Below are positions 25,959 to 35,248 of a stretch of 46,903 bases of DNA, in pieces. The stretch is from Acidobacteriota bacterium. Its GTDB lineage: Bacteria > Acidobacteriota > UBA6911 > RPQK01 > JADFOI01. The notes under the pieces were generated by a model. It saw only the letters and a program-made list of their open reading frames with translations. It was not told the origin of the DNA and made no database searches. The translations under genes were made by a program, and so were the position numbers. Each line of letters begins with the position of its first letter. Position 1 is the stretch's first letter. The DNA lies in assembly GCA_022562935.1 (NCBI GenBank), contig JADFOI010000010.1:1-46903 (forward strand). The letters run 5' to 3'.

Positions 25959-26227
25959 GTGCCTCGTTTCATAGATAGGATGGTGTTTGTGGCGAGCGCG
26001 ACGGCGTCGAGTTCGCGAAGCGATGACGACGCGATGCCAATGTGTATCGCGGAGGAGGAGCGACAAAGAAATTGATGCCGTCCCGCCGCCACCCTTCGGG
26101 CTGATGAGGGTTGCGGGCGACCTCTGTGTCGCTGGTCGTTGTCGATGTCCCTGCATCGCCTTCTCCTTGCTCCTTGATTTCCCTTCGCAAGCCCCGCGAA
26201 CGTCACCCTATCTATGAAGCGAGACAC
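25959..26227. mobile_element. MITE-like element with 27-bp terminal inverted repeats
   Basis: The ends GTGCCTCGTTTCATAGATAGG- (25959-25985) and its imperfect complement (26201-26227) enclose about 215 bp of non-coding sequence with internal inverted stretches. The ends match the arms of the small hairpin at 13070-13138, so both derive from one family. No transposase is present in the window. Confidence 0.6.
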
Positions 26228-26300
26228 TGAACGTACCGTACAGTAGGTTTGCGGCGGTTTTTGTCGCGCGTCGCGGAACGCAGTCAGGCCGGCGCTTTCG

Positions 26301-26343
26301 TCGTTTCGTGACAAGAACCTATGCATAATCCGGGCTAGTGTCG
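26301..26343 (+). repeat. Intergenic repeat, copy of 18598-18641
   Basis: It is a near-identical copy of the 18598-18641 repeat, ending in ATCCGGGCTAGTG. It lies 140 bp upstream of oleA. Confidence 0.55.
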
Positions 26344-26406
26344 TGACCTCGTGCTAGGATTCTGTCTAGGGAACAGGTAAGATAGCTTGGACAGGGCAAC
26401 CTCCCA

Positions 26407-26435
26407 TTGACAAAACTGGGCTTTACGGGTAGGTT
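26407..26435 (+). promoter_or_regulatory. Possible promoter of the ole operon
   Basis: A perfect TTGACA (26407-26412) is followed 17 bp later by TAGGTT (26430-26435). The -10 is poor, so the call is tentative. Confidence 0.3.
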
Positions 26436-26483
26436 TGTACCGAGGCAGATGGCCCTAAGGAGCGGCCCGAAGAGGGACTAAAG

Positions 26484-27521
26484 ATGAGAATTCTGAGTAT
26501 TTCCTACGCTCTCCCCAGTCGGAAAGTTTCCAATGAGAGCCTGATTGAGGAGATCATCGAGAAGAATCGAGGAAATCTCTCTCCTAAAGAACTGGACAGG
26601 GTCGAAAACCAAATGAGGAAGTTCTTCAAGATGTCGGGAACCGTGACCCGCTTCCACAGGGGGATTGGAGAACGGGCGCTGGACTTCGCGGTGAAGGCTG
26701 GAAAGGCCGCTCTCAAGAAGGCGGGAGTCAAGCCGGAGGAGGTCGATCTGCTCATCTACGCCGGAGTGGCCAGAGGATGGATGGAACCCGCCACCGCTAA
26801 CCTGTTTCAAAGTGAACTAGGACTGACATCCGCCACCTGCTTTGATGTGATGGATGCCTGCGCCAGCTGGATTCGAAGTTTGGCCATCGCCAAGAGCTTT
26901 CTGGCCCAGAAGGCCTATAAGTTGGTCATGATCTTGAACTGCGAGTTTATTTTCCGAGAATACGCGAACTTCGAATTCAAGAGCAGCGACGAAGTGGAGA
27001 ACGCTTTTTCGGCCTTTACCATCGGCGAGGCCGCAACGGCTACCCTCCTGGCCTCAAACGGCGCTGAGGACGATTCCTTCTTCTCCTTCAAGACCTGGGG
27101 AGAAAAGCACGGGTTGTGCAAGATCCCTCTCCCCAATGCGGATGACTTTTCACCTCAAAATGTCTCTGATGGCCTTAAACCCATGTCTTTTTTTACCATG
27201 CCTGGAGAATTGCTTTCTTTCACCGTCAGAAAGCTGGTGAGTCATTTCAGAGAAAGTCAGGCCATCGCCAGTAAAGTACATCAAATTGTCATTGGTCATG
27301 CCGTCAGTGTGGCCTCCACCTCCAGAGTGATTAAACTGCTGGGTCTCGATCCGAGCAGTGTTTTTGAAACCCATTCCCGATTTGGCAACACCGTAGCGGC
27401 ATCTCTTCCGCTGGCACTGGCCGTGGCCGAGGCGGAAGGCAAGCTTGTGCGAGGCATGAGGGTATTGCTGCTCATGGGAAGTGCAGGTGTGAGCACGGCT
27501 GTAGGTTCCTTTACCTATTAG
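26484..27521 (+). CDS. oleA: OleA-type thiolase, head-to-head acyl-CoA condensation
   Basis: This 345-residue thiolase-superfamily enzyme resembles ketosynthase III. The catalytic Cys lies in FDVMDACASWIRS (C126), the His in VIGHAVSVAS and the Asn in RFGNTVAASLP. In OleA these join two fatty acyl-CoAs head to head, giving a 2-alkyl-3-ketoacyl acid. On its own it could pass as a FabH-like protein. The three downstream genes, in the exact order and types of oleBCD with two ATGA overlaps among them, decide the assignment. The ATG is preceded by GAGGGA. Confidence 0.88.
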   Translation: MRILSISYALPSRKVSNESLIEEIIEKNRGNLSPKELDRVENQMRKFFKMSGTVTRFHRGIGERALDFAVKAGKAALKKAGVKPEEVDLLIYAGVARGWMEPATANLFQSELGLTSATCFDVMDACASWIRSLAIAKSFLAQKAYKLVMILNCEFIFREYANFEFKSSDEVENAFSAFTIGEAATATLLASNGAEDDSFFSFKTWGEKHGLCKIPLPNADDFSPQNVSDGLKPMSFFTMPGELLSFTVRKLVSHFRESQAIASKVHQIVIGHAVSVASTSRVIKLLGLDPSSVFETHSRFGNTVAASLPLALAVAEAEGKLVRGMRVLLLMGSAGVSTAVGSFTY

Positions 27522-27548
27522 ATTTCTCCCACCACTCATGACTCACAG

Positions 27549-28442
27549 ATGAGCTTTTCTGTGGATCAAGTCAAGCACCTCTACGATTTTCAATCCCACT
27601 ACCTCAACCGCCGGGGGTATCAATATCATTACCTGGATGAAGGGCAGGGTGCGCCTCTGGTGATGCTTCACGGAAATCCCAGTTGGTCCTTCATGTATCG
27701 GGAGCTGGTTCGAGCTTTTCGAGATACCCACCGTACCGTGGTGCCCGATCACATGGGTTGCGGACTTTCCGACAAGCCTCCCAGTGGGGCATATCACTAT
27801 ACGCTGGAGGAGCGGGTCGCTGATCTGGAAGCACTGATGGATGAAAGGGGCATCCACTCCAACATCACCCTGATCATGCACGATTGGGGCGGTGCCATCG
27901 GAATGACCTATGCCGCCCGTCACCCCTCCAGGATTGGAAGGCTTATCGTCCTCAACACAGCGGCCTTTCTTCTGCCTCCGGGAAAGTCTCTTCATTGGTC
28001 CCTTTCCCTGTGTAGAAACTCCCGGGTGGTCCAGTTCTTCATCCTTAGATTCAACGCCTTTGCGCGAATGGCCGGGTATTGGGGTTGCCGGCAGCCGATG
28101 CCCAGAGAGATTCGCCGTGCCTATCGGGCTCCTTATGACTCCTGGCAGAACAGGATCGCCACGCTGCGCTTTGTCCAGGACATTCCCCTTACTTCTACGG
28201 ATCATTCCTATGGGCTGCTGCAGCAAACCCAGGAAAATCTCTATCGGTTCCGGCAAACACCGATGCTGATTTGCTGGGGAGAACGGGATTTCATCTTCGA
28301 CGGTGACTTTCTCAGGGAGTGGATCAGGCGTTTTCCCAAGGCCCAGGTCCATCGGTTTCCAGGGGCGGGACACTATGTTTTGGAAGAACTGCCCGCGACT
28401 ATCGTCCCGTTGATCCGCGATTTTCTGGCAACTCACTCATGA
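27549..28442 (+). CDS. oleB: OleB-type alpha/beta hydrolase (beta-lactone decarboxylase)
   Basis: This 297-residue alpha/beta hydrolase is of the haloalkane dehalogenase type. It has the oxyanion region MLHGNPSWSFMYREL, the nucleophile Asp112 in MHDWGGAIGM, the lid region with WPF-like aromatic residues, and the catalytic His in GAGHYVLEE near the C-terminus. In Ole pathways OleB decarboxylates the beta-lactone made by OleC to a cis-alkene. The alternative is a plain dehalogenase, but the operon context makes that unlikely. Its stop overlaps the oleC start (ATGA). Confidence 0.87.
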   Translation: MSFSVDQVKHLYDFQSHYLNRRGYQYHYLDEGQGAPLVMLHGNPSWSFMYRELVRAFRDTHRTVVPDHMGCGLSDKPPSGAYHYTLEERVADLEALMDERGIHSNITLIMHDWGGAIGMTYAARHPSRIGRLIVLNTAAFLLPPGKSLHWSLSLCRNSRVVQFFILRFNAFARMAGYWGCRQPMPREIRRAYRAPYDSWQNRIATLRFVQDIPLTSTDHSYGLLQQTQENLYRFRQTPMLICWGERDFIFDGDFLREWIRRFPKAQVHRFPGAGHYVLEELPATIVPLIRDFLATHS

Positions 28443-30064
28443 GCAGCCCCACCAATTTCGCCGCCCATCTTTCTATCCTGTCCATCCAGCGGCCCTCCCA
28501 GCCGGCTCTTCTCTCCCGGCACGGCGTTCTCACCTTTCGTGAACTGGAGGAAAGGAGCAACTGTTGTGCGCAAGGGCTCAAAGAGATCGGAATTCAACGG
28601 GGTACGCGCACCGTGTTGATGGTCACTCCAGGTGTCGAGTTTCTGGTTTTGAGCTTTGCCCTCATCAAAATCAATGCGGTGCTTGTTTTGGTGGATCCCG
28701 GCATGGGATGGCAGAACCTCAAGAAGAGTTTGGAACAGGCAAAGCCTGAAGCGTTTGTGGGTACCCCTTTGGCCCAGATGGCCCGCATCTTTTTTGGGTG
28801 GGGCCGAGGCAGCGTGAAGACTTTTCTTACCGTGGGGAGATTCCGACCCTGCAGCGGGTATTCCTTCACTCAGGTGATGCATTTGGGTGCTGGTGGCGGG
28901 GAATTTGCTGCTGAGCCTTCAGAAAGTGATGATCTGGCTGCCATTGTGTTTACCTCAGGCAGCACCGGCAGACCGAAAGGAGTCGTTTATACCCATGGGA
29001 TGTTCTCCTCCCAGGCGGCCCTTATGCGAGATTCCTTCCAGATCGAAGCCGGTGAGGTGGACCTGGCTACTTTTCCGCTCTTTGCCCTTTTCGATCCGGC
29101 GCTACAGATGACCACGGTGTTCCCCGAGATGGATTTTACCCGGCCAGGTCAAGTCGATCCCTTGAAGATCATTTCTCCTATCCAGGAATATAAAGTCACC
29201 CATATGTTTGGGTCCCCGGCTCTACTGGACCGAGTTTCTCGTTACGGAAAAGGTCGGGGAATCAAGCTCCCCACACTGCGGCGCGTTCTCTCGGCCGGGG
29301 CGCCGGTGCCGGCCAAGGTTCTTGAGCGCTTCGCCACTTTGCTGGATCCGGATGCGGAGATTCACACTCCCTATGGAGCTACGGAAGCGTTGCCGGTGTG
29401 CTCGATCACGAGTCGTGAGTTATCCAGCCAGGTCGACAACCGACCCGGCCGGGGGGTTTGTGTCGGGCCTCCCCTTGCGGGAATCCATTTGGCTGTCATT
29501 AGAATCGATGACGGACCCATCCCTCTCTGGTCCGAGGACCTTCGGGTGCCGGCGGGTGAAATCGGGGAACTGGTGGTGTGGGGCCCGAATGTTTCCACCG
29601 AGTATTTCGGCATACCGGAGGCCAATGACCTGGCCAAAATTCAGAGCCCCGAAGGAATTCGCCACCGGATGGGTGACCTGGGCTATAGGGACGAGGAGGG
29701 CCGAGTCTGGTTCTGTGGCCGCAAGTCCCAGCGGGTGATTACTCCACAGGGAACGCTGTTTACGGTAGCCTGTGAAGGCATTTTCAATGAGCACCCAAAG
29801 GTTTATCGAAGCGCGCTAGTGGGGGTGGGAGAGCCGCCCCAACAGAAACCCGTGCTGTGTGTGGAATTGGAAAATGATGGGAAGAAAAAAGACAAAGGAT
29901 CACCACAGCTCAGGAAGGAGATTTTGGAACTGGGGGCCCACGATGCCCAGACCAAGCAAATCCGGACACTCCTGTTTCATCCCTCCTTCCCGGTTGATGT
30001 GAGGCACAACGCCAAGATTTTTCGCGAGCAACTGGCTCGTTGGGCTAGCAAGAAGGTTTCATGA
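28439..30064 (+). CDS. oleC: OleC-type AMP-dependent beta-lactone synthetase
   Basis: This 541-residue ANL-superfamily adenylating enzyme has the P-loop-like IVFTSGSTGRPKGVVYTHGMF, IHTPYGATEALPV, MGDLGYRDEEGRVWFCGRKSQRV and a short C-terminal domain with the lysine-bearing HNAKIFREQL. OleC activates the beta-hydroxy acid from OleD with ATP and closes the beta-lactone ring. The start at 28439 overlaps oleB by ATGA; an earlier in-frame start would intrude on oleB. The end overlaps oleD by ATGA. Confidence 0.88.
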   Translation: MSSPTNFAAHLSILSIQRPSQPALLSRHGVLTFRELEERSNCCAQGLKEIGIQRGTRTVLMVTPGVEFLVLSFALIKINAVLVLVDPGMGWQNLKKSLEQAKPEAFVGTPLAQMARIFFGWGRGSVKTFLTVGRFRPCSGYSFTQVMHLGAGGGEFAAEPSESDDLAAIVFTSGSTGRPKGVVYTHGMFSSQAALMRDSFQIEAGEVDLATFPLFALFDPALQMTTVFPEMDFTRPGQVDPLKIISPIQEYKVTHMFGSPALLDRVSRYGKGRGIKLPTLRRVLSAGAPVPAKVLERFATLLDPDAEIHTPYGATEALPVCSITSRELSSQVDNRPGRGVCVGPPLAGIHLAVIRIDDGPIPLWSEDLRVPAGEIGELVVWGPNVSTEYFGIPEANDLAKIQSPEGIRHRMGDLGYRDEEGRVWFCGRKSQRVITPQGTLFTVACEGIFNEHPKVYRSALVGVGEPPQQKPVLCVELENDGKKKDKGSPQLRKEILELGAHDAQTKQIRTLLFHPSFPVDVRHNAKIFREQLARWASKKVS

Positions 30065-31059
30065 AAGCACTGGTGACGGGTGGAGGTGGCTTTCTGGGGG
30101 GAGTCATCGTGCAGCAATTGCTCGAGCAGGGCTACGCAGTGCGGAGTTTCTCCCGGGGAAGCTACCCTCTGCTTGAGGCCCTGGGTGTGGAGATCTCTCG
30201 AGGAAATCTGGCTGAGGCGGAAGCCGTCCAGGAAGCCTGCCAGGATTGTCAGATTGTTTTTCATGTCGCGGCCAAAGCGGGAATCTGGGGGAATAAGGAT
30301 GCCTACTATCGGACGAACGTCACCGGTACGGATAACGTCATCTCCGCCTGCAGGGCTTTGGGGATTTCACGGTTGGTCTATACCAGTACGCCGAGTGTGG
30401 TCTTTGACGGACGGAACCTGGACGGAGTGGATGAGCGGGTACCCTATGCTTCCGACTACAAGTCGGCTTACCCGGCCACCAAGGCTACTGCCGAACGGAT
30501 GATTCTGGCTGCCAATGATGAACGGCTGGCCACCGTAGCACTGCGGCCCCATCTCATCTGGGGGCCTGGGGATACCCATCTGGTTCCCGGCATCCTGGCG
30601 CGAGGACGGGCCGGCAGGCTGCGCAGAATCGGGAAGGTCTCCAATCTGGTCGACTTTACCTATGTTGAGGATGCAGCCCAGGCCCATCTTTTAGCGGCTG
30701 CTCGCCTTTCACCCGGTTCACCGATTGCGGGAAGGGTATTTTTCATTTCACAGGATGAGCCGGTTCCTCTTTGGGACTTTGTCAATCGTATCCTGGAGGC
30801 AGCCGGCCTTCCCCCTGTGACCGGGACGGTCTCTCCCCGTTTGGCCTATGCGGTCGGCTGGCTGTGCGAGGTCCTCTATGGGAGACTGGGACTCAAGGGC
30901 GAGCCTCCCATGACACGCTTTCTGGCCGAGGAACTGGCCACCAGCCACTGGTTTGACATCAGTGCTGCCCGGCAGGAACTGAGTTACCAACCCAAGGTCA
31001 GCGTCGAAGAGGGGCTCGAACGGCTCAAAGCCTGGCTGGATGCCGAGGGTCAGTCCTAA
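30061..31059 (+). CDS. oleD: OleD-type NADPH-dependent 2-alkyl-3-ketoacid reductase
   Basis: This 332-residue extended SDR / 3-beta-HSD family enzyme has the nucleotide motif VTGGGGFLGGVIVQQL, the very characteristic OleD stretch VYTSTPSVVFDGRNLDGVDERVPYASDY, and the catalytic YPATKATAE. It reduces the OleA product to the beta-hydroxy acid for OleC. It is the last gene of the operon, and its 3' end overlaps the convergent amidohydrolase gene by 4 bp. Confidence 0.9.
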   Translation: MKALVTGGGGFLGGVIVQQLLEQGYAVRSFSRGSYPLLEALGVEISRGNLAEAEAVQEACQDCQIVFHVAAKAGIWGNKDAYYRTNVTGTDNVISACRALGISRLVYTSTPSVVFDGRNLDGVDERVPYASDYKSAYPATKATAERMILAANDERLATVALRPHLIWGPGDTHLVPGILARGRAGRLRRIGKVSNLVDFTYVEDAAQAHLLAAARLSPGSPIAGRVFFISQDEPVPLWDFVNRILEAAGLPPVTGTVSPRLAYAVGWLCEVLYGRLGLKGEPPMTRFLAEELATSHWFDISAARQELSYQPKVSVEEGLERLKAWLDAEGQS

Positions 31060-32822
31060 TCCAAATAGGAAGTACGGGCCGGATATCGATAATATTCTAC
31101 TTTTTGATCGGGATCCTGATTGGGATTAACGTAGACCAGCTTGCCGCCCGTGATGGTCATGAGCACCGGAATGTCTTTGATCTCCATGGGATCAACGGTC
31201 AAAAGATTTTTGCCCAGGACGACCAGGTCAGCAAACTTCCCAGCCTCAATGGAACCCTTCACATCATCTTCAAAGAAGGTCCAGGCTGAGGTGATGGTCA
31301 CAGCTCGAATGGCCTCCTCCAGAGTCAACCTCTCCTTCGGCTGATACACCTTCTTTGATTTACGTACCCGGTTGACCGCCTCCCAGATGGTAAAGAGCGG
31401 ACCGACCGGGGCCTGGTCGCTGCTTAAGATCACCGGGATGCCGGCATCTCGATAGGTGGCCACCGGCCTGGAACCCAGATGGGGCCGGCTGGGATCGACA
31501 CTCTCCCTCTCCTCAGCGTCATCGGGCAGGTGGTAGATGCGGTTCACCTGCAGATCAGCAATAATGCCCAACCGTTTCATGGTATCGATATTCTCCTGGG
31601 TTGGGTAAGGGATATGGGTGAAGACATGCCGGGCATCTTCTCGAGGATAGAGCCGGTAGGCTTCTTCCAGAGCCGCGCTCACATAGTCGAAAGTCTCTGG
31701 AGTGGTGATGTGCACATAGAGTTGCCATCCCGCTTTGTGGCCCTCGATGAGGACCTTTGTTCCTTTTTCCTCCGGTACGATGTAGTGCTTGGCGCCGGGG
31801 TAAAACTTATCCATGCTCAGCTTGAAGGTACCCACCCGGAAGAAATCGTTTTTAAAGGGTGGTTCAAAGAGAAGACCTCGGATCAGTTCAAGACACGCTT
31901 CAGTGGAGAGGGCCCGAACAGGAATTCGGATCATTAAATTGACCCGAGCAGGCAAGCCTTCCTTGCGATTGGCCACCCGTTGAAAGGCGTGTTGAATGGG
32001 TTGATTGTTGCTGGCCATGGCCGGATCCGAAAAGCTGGTGATCCCATAGGGGATAACATCGGCCTCAAGGGATCGAGCAATATTCTCCTCTAGAATGTCT
32101 GTCGACCAGACTCCTAACGGCTCCCGCAGCAAATGGGCAGCAGAACGTCCCTTCATGACTCCCGTGGGGTTTCCCCTTCCATCAATCTCAAACTCACCCA
32201 TCAACCCACTTTTGTAAGGCTGGGGAGTCCGCCGATTGATGTTGGCCTGGGCCAGGCCAAGGCTGTTGGTGACGTACACGCCATCGGCCGCGAAGGTCAC
32301 AATGACCGGGTTGTCGGGAGAAACCGGGTCCAAGTCATTCTTGTTGGGCCAGCGCTTTTCCTTAATTTGAATGGTCATGCCCGGGCCAAAGGGAATCCAC
32401 ACCAGCTCGCCGGGCGAGGCTGCTTCCACCTCTCGACGGACAATGTCCACAATCTCACCAATGGAACCAGCCTCACCCAGTTCCCGGATGGCAGGATTGG
32501 GAGCCTCCCCAACCGGCCAGGCCAGGTGAAGATGAGAGTCATTGAAGCCGGGTAAAACGGTTTTCCCTTCAAGATCCATTCTCTCGGTACTGGAACCGGC
32601 CAGGGCCAGAACCTCACTATTTGATCCCACCGCAACGATGAGCCCATCTTTGATGGCCACCGCCTCAGCAATGGAAAAGTCCTCATCCACGGTGACGATC
32701 GTTCCGTTGTGCAGTACCCTATCGGGCGCCAAAACATCGGGCACATTCGATGAACAGCTGCTCAATACGAAAAGGCCCAGAAGGACGAATAAACGGCTGA
32801 CCGTTACTTGTGCAAATTTCAT
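31056..32822 (-). CDS. Secreted amidohydrolase lipoprotein (YtcJ / Amidohydro_3 type)
   Basis: This 588-residue protein has a lipoprotein signal (LFVLSSCSSN, lipobox Cys23). The N-terminal composite beta domain holds DRVLHNGTIVTVDEDFSIAEAVAIKDGLIVAVG, and the TIM barrel starts VLPGFNDSHLHL, giving the HxH metal ligands. Further metal-site regions are KLSMDKFYPGA (Lys or equivalent), YVHITTPETF, FTHIPYP and SSDQAPVGP. The C-terminal return to the beta domain is KGSIEAGKFADLVVLG. Substrates of this subgroup are unknown; hydrolysis of a C-N bond outside the cytoplasm is inferred. The neighbouring ole operon is convergent, so no functional link is implied. Confidence 0.88.
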   Translation of the reverse strand: MKFAQVTVSRLFVLLGLFVLSSCSSNVPDVLAPDRVLHNGTIVTVDEDFSIAEAVAIKDGLIVAVGSNSEVLALAGSSTERMDLEGKTVLPGFNDSHLHLAWPVGEAPNPAIRELGEAGSIGEIVDIVRREVEAASPGELVWIPFGPGMTIQIKEKRWPNKNDLDPVSPDNPVIVTFAADGVYVTNSLGLAQANINRRTPQPYKSGLMGEFEIDGRGNPTGVMKGRSAAHLLREPLGVWSTDILEENIARSLEADVIPYGITSFSDPAMASNNQPIQHAFQRVANRKEGLPARVNLMIRIPVRALSTEACLELIRGLLFEPPFKNDFFRVGTFKLSMDKFYPGAKHYIVPEEKGTKVLIEGHKAGWQLYVHITTPETFDYVSAALEEAYRLYPREDARHVFTHIPYPTQENIDTMKRLGIIADLQVNRIYHLPDDAEERESVDPSRPHLGSRPVATYRDAGIPVILSSDQAPVGPLFTIWEAVNRVRKSKKVYQPKERLTLEEAIRAVTITSAWTFFEDDVKGSIEAGKFADLVVLGKNLLTVDPMEIKDIPVLMTITGGKLVYVNPNQDPDQKVEYYRYPARTSYLD

Positions 32823-32887
32823 GACTCCTCCCCCACAATCAATAACTCACCCGGCACCAGAGCGACCTACCAACCCTCTGAGACTCT

Positions 32888-32990
32888 TCAAAACAGAATC
32901 TTGAGAGCCAGCTGAATCTGCCGCGAGGTTGTGGTGGTTTGGGTGATGATGCCTGAGCTGGGATACTCACTCTCACGTTCAGCAAAGCAT
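32888..32990 (-). pseudogene. Remnant of a TonB-dependent receptor C-terminus
   Basis: The leftward frame ending in the TGA at 32890-32888 reads ...GIITQTTTTSRQIQLALKILF-stop. That is the typical last beta-strand of Acidobacterial OAR-like TonB receptors (RQIQ(L/F)xLKxxF-end). It begins only about 30 residues upstream without a start codon or further barrel sequence. It is therefore most likely the 3' scrap of a deleted receptor gene. The call rests on a short motif. Confidence 0.45.
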
Positions 32991-33165
32991 AGCACAACCC
33001 CAAAAGTGAAAAAACCACTTTTCGTGACAAGGAATATGGAATTTTCCACAACGGAAGTCGGTCTGCTGGGTTCTCGTTAAGGGAGCAAGTTATTCTTGAA
33101 ACAAAGGGTTATGAGCCGCGTAGGTGAAAAAGGGATAGGTTCCCATAGATCCAGGGAGGTTCAAC

Positions 33166-33726
33166 ATGTTAGTCATCGTGAAAAAAATGCTTCTGTTTTT
33201 GACTGTGGCAGTCTTTGTGAATCTGGCTTTAGCTATTCCGGCCCAGGAAGCTGAGCCAACAGACTTTTCCGGTACCTGGAAATTGAACCCGGAGAACAGT
33301 GATGCCATGCCTGGGATGGGCCGCGGCGGCATGGGCGGAGGCCGTAGAGGCGGAGGCGGCAGAGGAGGAGGCGAGGGCAGCCAGAGGCGAGAGATGACCA
33401 TGGTCGTTTCTCAGGAGGGCAATGTGGTCAAAATTGCTCGAGAAGGGGGACCGCAGGGTGGGCAGATGGAAATGGCCCTCATACCGGGCGAAGGTCCTCA
33501 GGAAGTCTCTATAGGAGGCGGAACCGCCACCGTTCAAGCATGGTGGGAAGGAAGGGAACTAGTGGTTCAGCAAATCCAGGAACGCCAAACCCCCCGTGGC
33601 AGCATGACCATCGAACAACAGCAAATCTGGTCACTCTCTGAAGATGGGAATACTCTCACTCAGCGGGTCAAACTGAAAACGCCCAGAGGCGATTTTGATA
33701 TGAATCTAGTCTTTGACCGGCAATAA
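33166..33726 (+). CDS. Secreted Gly/Arg-rich protein with a beta-barrel-like C-terminus
   Basis: This 186-residue protein has a signal peptide (about 1-25, ending LALAIPAQEA). The start DFSGTWKLNPENSD is followed by a low-complexity Gly/Met/Arg stretch (about 47-71, GMGRGGMGGGRRGGGG). A lipocalin-like run of strands comes next, with EMTMVVSQEGNVVKIARE, TATVQAWWEGRELVVQQIQE and WSLSEDGNTLTQRVKLKTPRG. Such SGTWKLN proteins are frequent in Acidobacteriota and planctomycetes, without known function. The ATG at 33166 is preceded by GGGAGG. Confidence 0.7.
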   Translation: MLVIVKKMLLFLTVAVFVNLALAIPAQEAEPTDFSGTWKLNPENSDAMPGMGRGGMGGGRRGGGGRGGGEGSQRREMTMVVSQEGNVVKIAREGGPQGGQMEMALIPGEGPQEVSIGGGTATVQAWWEGRELVVQQIQERQTPRGSMTIEQQQIWSLSEDGNTLTQRVKLKTPRGDFDMNLVFDRQ

Positions 33727-33755
33727 CCTGTAACGGCTGCCCGCAGGTATCTTGT

Positions 33756-33783
33756 GTAGGGGCGCACAGCCGTGCGCCCCTAC
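33756..33783. repeat. Perfect 12-bp inverted repeat GTAGGGGCGCAC-AGCC-GTGCGCCCCTAC
   Basis: It lies between two convergent genes (33726 and 33794). An A-run follows on the plus strand, so no U-tract arises in either reading direction beyond the stem. This GTAGGGGCGCAC... palindrome is a widespread repeat type in many bacterial genomes. It may serve as a convergent barrier, but it is best called a repeat. Confidence 0.6.
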
Positions 33784-33793
33784 GAAAAAAGAT

Positions 33794-35218
33794 TCAGATA
33801 ATTCTTTCTTCAGGAATGGTCATTTCCTCGTCACACTCCGGGCCGCGTCGCAGCGAGGGTCTTTCCTTTGTCTTCCAGCTGTCCTTCTCCTGGGCCTTGC
33901 TGAGCCGCTCTTTGATTTGACGAAAAGCCGTGGAGTCGATAATGAGATCTCTCTTGGGAGGCAGATACTCGATTTCGCTAAAGGTACTCACGATGCGCTC
34001 GAAGAAGGGGGGATGTGTTCTAAAGAAGCTGGCTGATTGGACATAGCCCTTTTCGCTGGCCATCTTATCGAAAAAACTGACAAATCCTTTCGGATCGTAG
34101 CCGGCGTTCCAGGCGTATTGGGCCCCCAGCTGATCCGCTTCCTCCTCATAGTCGCGGCTCACTCCCAGCAGGGTCAGATTCAAGACCATACCCAGACCGA
34201 AAAAGCCGTACTGCAAGGCGTAATAGGCCCCAACTCCAACCACACCTCCGGTAAAAATCATGGCCGCTACCTGTGCAGCCTGGAAGAAGATGTTGGCGAT
34301 GGTGGCCTTTTTCATCAGCCGGGCTCCATGGCGCGCTGTCACATGAGCAATCTCATGGGCAATGACGCCTGCCAACTCGGATTCCGTCTCCGCTTTGGCA
34401 ATCAGGCCGGTATTCACGAACAGGAAGCCGCCGGGCATGGCGAATGCATTGATCTCGTCACTGTCCAGTACCGTCAGACGCAGAGGAACCTGCAGATCGG
34501 AATGGTCGGCAATTCTCTTAGCCAACTGGCTGACGTAAGCAGTCAACTCCTCATCCTCCAGCTCGGGGGGCATCATCCTGGACGCTCGCATCTCGCGAAT
34601 TGCTTCTTCGCCTGTTTTGATGTCCTTTTCCTGTCCCTCCTTCAGCACTCGGATGCCGATGTCCTCCACATCCCCAAACCGGCGTTGGCGAGCCTCTCCT
34701 GACTCCAAAGCCAATAGGATCTCTGCCTTTTGGGCGGGCCACTTCTCGATAAGATCCACCTTGGCTTGTTTGTTGTCATAGATAACGGGAAGCCCGTGTT
34801 CACGCTCTGCCTTTTTGGCGTTCTGGGCTTGTTCAAGGGGGAGGATCTGGCAATGGAGCTCACTCCTTTTCAGCGTCATTTCCGAGGTGTCCCGGGACCT
34901 GTTCTTGTTGAGCTCATCCAGCTGCTTTCGCAATTCCTTGACCTGCTGCTTCAACTTCTTTTCTTCCCGCTCCAGCCTCTTCTTTTCCGCTTTTTCTTCC
35001 TTTTTGAGGTCCTTCCGGAACGCATCCAGTTCTTTTTTGGAGAATTGCAACTCCTCTGCCTGTTCGAGAAGGACCAGATAAGGCTCCTGGACCAGATCCG
35101 TCAAGGGCGGAACAGTCGCCGTATTGGCGGGCCAGGAGGCCCAAAGGTTGGTCCAAACGAGAAGCCCAGAGAGTCCTACAGCGAAAATTTTCCTTCGATT
35201 AGAGTTTGTCTCTCGCAT
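33794..35218 (-). CDS. M48-family metalloprotease with N-terminal coiled coil
   Basis: This 474-residue protein has a signal peptide or anchor (about 10-29). A long charged coiled coil follows (about 60-140: [32 protein letters not shown]). The M48 peptidase domain has the zinc motif HEIAH (288-292) in [21 protein letters not shown] and the third-ligand region [20 protein letters not shown]. BepA-like and HtpX-like M48 proteases degrade misfolded envelope proteins. The gene lies 30 bp downstream of the CpxP-like gene, in the same operon and next to the two-component system, so a role in envelope quality control is likely. Confidence 0.87.
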   Translation of the reverse strand: MRETNSNRRKIFAVGLSGLLVWTNLWASWPANTATVPPLTDLVQEPYLVLLEQAEELQFSKKELDAFRKDLKKEEKAEKKRLEREEKKLKQQVKELRKQLDELNKNRSRDTSEMTLKRSELHCQILPLEQAQNAKKAEREHGLPVIYDNKQAKVDLIEKWPAQKAEILLALESGEARQRRFGDVEDIGIRVLKEGQEKDIKTGEEAIREMRASRMMPPELEDEELTAYVSQLAKRIADHSDLQVPLRLTVLDSDEINAFAMPGGFLFVNTGLIAKAETESELAGVIAHEIAHVTARHGARLMKKATIANIFFQAAQVAAMIFTGGVVGVGAYYALQYGFFGLGMVLNLTLLGVSRDYEEEADQLGAQYAWNAGYDPKGFVSFFDKMASEKGYVQSASFFRTHPPFFERIVSTFSEIEYLPPKRDLIIDSTAFRQIKERLSKAQEKDSWKTKERPSLRRGPECDEEMTIPEERII

Positions 35219-35248
35219 CGTCCAATTTCCTCTCTACACTTGAAGGAA

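Larger units (their letters stand above)
25762..26483. other. Repeat-filled intergenic region before the ole operon
   Basis: About 720 bp carry no convincing gene. The region holds an inverted GCTGCAGTAGAG-type repeat near 25860-25890, the MITE-like element 25959-26227, and the repeat at 26301-26343. Open frames exist on both strands only because the repeats are GC-rich. Confidence 0.6.

Noticed and set aside
25814-26326. 170-residue minus-strand frame in the repeat region
   Set aside because: It is made of MITE and repeat sequence. Arg-rich products of this kind are typical false translations of such repeats.
27543-28436. 297-residue open frame antisense to oleB
   Set aside because: It is an almost exact mirror of the oleB frame, with a basic, unconserved-looking product. 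The sense strand carries the clear hydrolase motifs.
33756-33783. Hairpin as an intrinsic terminator
   Set aside because: There is no T-run after the stem in either direction; it is better called a repeat.
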